64,000 nt of DNA. It comes from Bacteroidales bacterium. GTDB taxonomy: Bacteria; Bacteroidota; Bacteroidia; Bacteroidales; UBA3663. The translations under genes and the position numbers were made by a program. Where the stretch lies: assembly GCA_017548545.1 (NCBI GenBank), contig JAFYZW010000057.1, positions 1 to 64,000 of the forward strand, read 5' to 3'. The notes below the pieces were generated by a model, which saw only the letters and a program-made list of their open reading frames with translations, was not told where the DNA came from and did no database searches. Numbering within the stretch: position 1 is the stretch's first letter; every line of letters begins with the position of its first letter. Positions 62,748-64,000 of the stretch are shown in pieces.

Positions 62748-63986
62748 TTAGGAAGCCTGCATTCGCTCAAGACTCGACTTCGACAGATGCTCCTTGGCGT
62801 AGTCAAGGGTAATCCTCAATGTCTTCTTGTTGCTCGAAGGCATCGCGAACATGGCATCCATCATGATGCTCTCGGTGATGCTGCGAAGACCTCGAGCACC
62901 AAGCTTGAACTCTATCGCCTTATCGACGATGTAGTCGAATACTTCTTCATCGTAGGTCAACTTGATACCATCCATTCCGAAAAGCTTCACATACTGTTTG
63001 GTGATGGCGTTCCTTGGTTCGGTGAGGATCCTTCGGAGTGCATCCTTGTCGAGAGGCTCAAGGTAGGTAAGTATGGGCAGACGTCCGATAATTTCGGGTA
63101 TCAGTCCGAACTTCTTCAAGTCGGCAGGAGTGATATACTGCAAAAGATTATCACGATCGACGTCTTTTCGCTTCTCATCAGTTTTGAAGCCAACACTATG
63201 AGTGTTCAAACGGGCTGCAATCTTTGTTTCGATGCCATCGAAAGCACCACCACAAATAAAGAGTATGTTGGTGGTATCGACTTCGATGAATTTCTGTTCA
63301 GGATGTTTTCGTCCGCCAGCCGGTGGAACATTGACCTTTGAACCTTCGAGAAGCTTCAATAGACCTTGTTGTACACCTTCGCCTGATACGTCTCGTGTGA
63401 TGGAAGGATTGTCCCCTTTGCGAGCAATCTTGTCTATTTCGTCGATGAAGACAATACCACGTTCGGCCTTCTTTGTGTCATAATCACAGTCCATCAACAG
63501 GCGGGTGAGGATGCTCTCGATGTCTTCACCCACATAACCAGCTTCGGTGAGCACCGTAGCATCGACGATGGCAAAAGGCACTTGCAGCATCTTGGCTATA
63601 GTCTTGGCAAGCAGAGTCTTTCCTGTGCCTGTTCGACCCACCATGATGATGTTTGACTTTTCAATCTCTATGCCGTCGCGTTCCTTAGGTTGAAGTAATC
63701 GTTTATAGTGATTATAGACAGCTACGCATAGAGCCTTCTTCGCTTCCTCTTGTCCGATGACGTAGCCGTCGAGGAAATCCTTGATATCCTGCGGACGAGG
63801 AAGAGATGCGAAGTCCAGGTTGTCGGGACCATCCTTACGGTTTCTGGCCATGGCTTCATCAACGATCATCTTGGCCTGCTCGGCGCACTGGTCGCAGATA
63901 TAGCCATTCAGGCCAGAAATGAGGAGGCTCACTTCCGAACGCGAGCGTCCGCAGAAGTTACAATGATCTTCTTTCGTCCTGGCCAT
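62748..63986 (-). CDS. clpX: ATP-dependent Clp protease ATP-binding subunit ClpX
   Basis: 412 aa, full length. N-terminal zinc-binding domain CNFCGRSRSEVSLLISGLNG with C-x2-C and CDQC; Walker A GRTGTGKT (117-124; the usual second residue is Pro, here Arg); pore loop EAGYVGEDIES; Walker B IVFIDEIDKIARK; sensor segments AARLNTHSVGFKTD and GLIPEIIGRLPILTYLEPL. The hexamer unfolds tagged proteins and feeds ClpP. On its upstream side, an in-frame TAA (63988-63986) overlaps the clpX ATG as TAATG, consistent with a preceding gene such as clpP outside the window. Confidence 0.97.
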   Translation of the reverse strand: MARTKEDHCNFCGRSRSEVSLLISGLNGYICDQCAEQAKMIVDEAMARNRKDGPDNLDFASLPRPQDIKDFLDGYVIGQEEAKKALCVAVYNHYKRLLQPKERDGIEIEKSNIIMVGRTGTGKTLLAKTIAKMLQVPFAIVDATVLTEAGYVGEDIESILTRLLMDCDYDTKKAERGIVFIDEIDKIARKGDNPSITRDVSGEGVQQGLLKLLEGSKVNVPPAGGRKHPEQKFIEVDTTNILFICGGAFDGIETKIAARLNTHSVGFKTDEKRKDVDRDNLLQYITPADLKKFGLIPEIIGRLPILTYLEPLDKDALRRILTEPRNAITKQYVKLFGMDGIKLTYDEEVFDYIVDKAIEFKLGARGLRSITESIMMDAMFAMPSSNKKTLRITLDYAKEHLSKSSLERMQAS

Positions 63987-64000
63987 TATTTCGTACGTGT

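Overview
The window reads as chromosomal DNA of a Prevotella-like member of the Bacteroidales. The evidence is the set of SusC/SusD pairs, a hybrid two-component regulator, a C10 cysteine protease, a MurF-Alr fusion, T9SS-like C-terminal tails, GH31/GH115/GH3/GH92/PL1 enzymes, and promoters that carry the Bacteroidetes -7 box TAnnTTTG (mostly TATCTTTG) instead of sigma-70 boxes. No tRNA, rRNA, CRISPR array or intact insertion sequence was found. All calls come from reading the sequence; no database search was run.

Layout. 1-450: a candidate structured RNA on the minus strand. 0.45-15.8 kb: carbohydrate locus with a GH31 enzyme, a minus-strand pair (a 45-residue HsdR-like fragment and an unknown 263-aa protein), then hybrid sensor-regulator, SusC, SusD and GH115 alpha-glucuronidase. 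This is a compact xylan-type utilisation locus: the sensor detects a breakdown product, SusC/D import oligosaccharides, and GH115 removes glucuronic acid side groups. 15.8-21.8 kb: a lipoprotein and a CotH-family secreted protein (minus), then a C10 protease followed by a 52-residue peptide gene and a convergent AraC-type regulator. 22-27.8 kb: GH3 glycosidase, membrane-anchored flavin-reductase-like protein and PL1 pectate lyase, all plus strand. 27.8-33.3 kb: two paralogous membrane proteins and TPR proteins of unknown role. 33.5-38.4 kb: accessory segment with a catalytically dead HsdR N-terminal module, an unknown 257-aa protein and a VirE-N/DUF3987 protein, with GGTCG-type inverted repeats and an inverted repeat at the promoter. 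38.6-43 kb: a second SusC/SusD pair without enzymes. 43-47.7 kb: an outer-membrane-type protein, a BlaI/BlaR1-like pair with two perfect palindromic operators, and a TlpA-like thioredoxin lipoprotein. 47.7-51.9 kb: ribose-type ABC importer. 52-54.8 kb: YbaK deacylase and GH92 mannosidase. 54.8-64 kb: a collinear minus-strand run clpX, acid phosphatase/5'-nucleotidase fusion, murF-alr, PLD synthase, LOG nucleosidase, esterase.

The least expected feature is in the gaps between same-strand genes. Six of them hold short tandem repeats with 7-, 9- or 17/18-nt periods, ending a few to 19 nt before the next start codon. Two of these (before the flavin-reductase gene and before GH92) share a five-unit, 9-nt design and the same 16-nt distance to the ATG, although they lie 28 kb apart. 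Other points of note are the 5' structured RNA, the inactive HsdR module, the 52-residue peptide beside the C10 protease, and a BlaR1 protein carrying plug-like and TonB-like domains.
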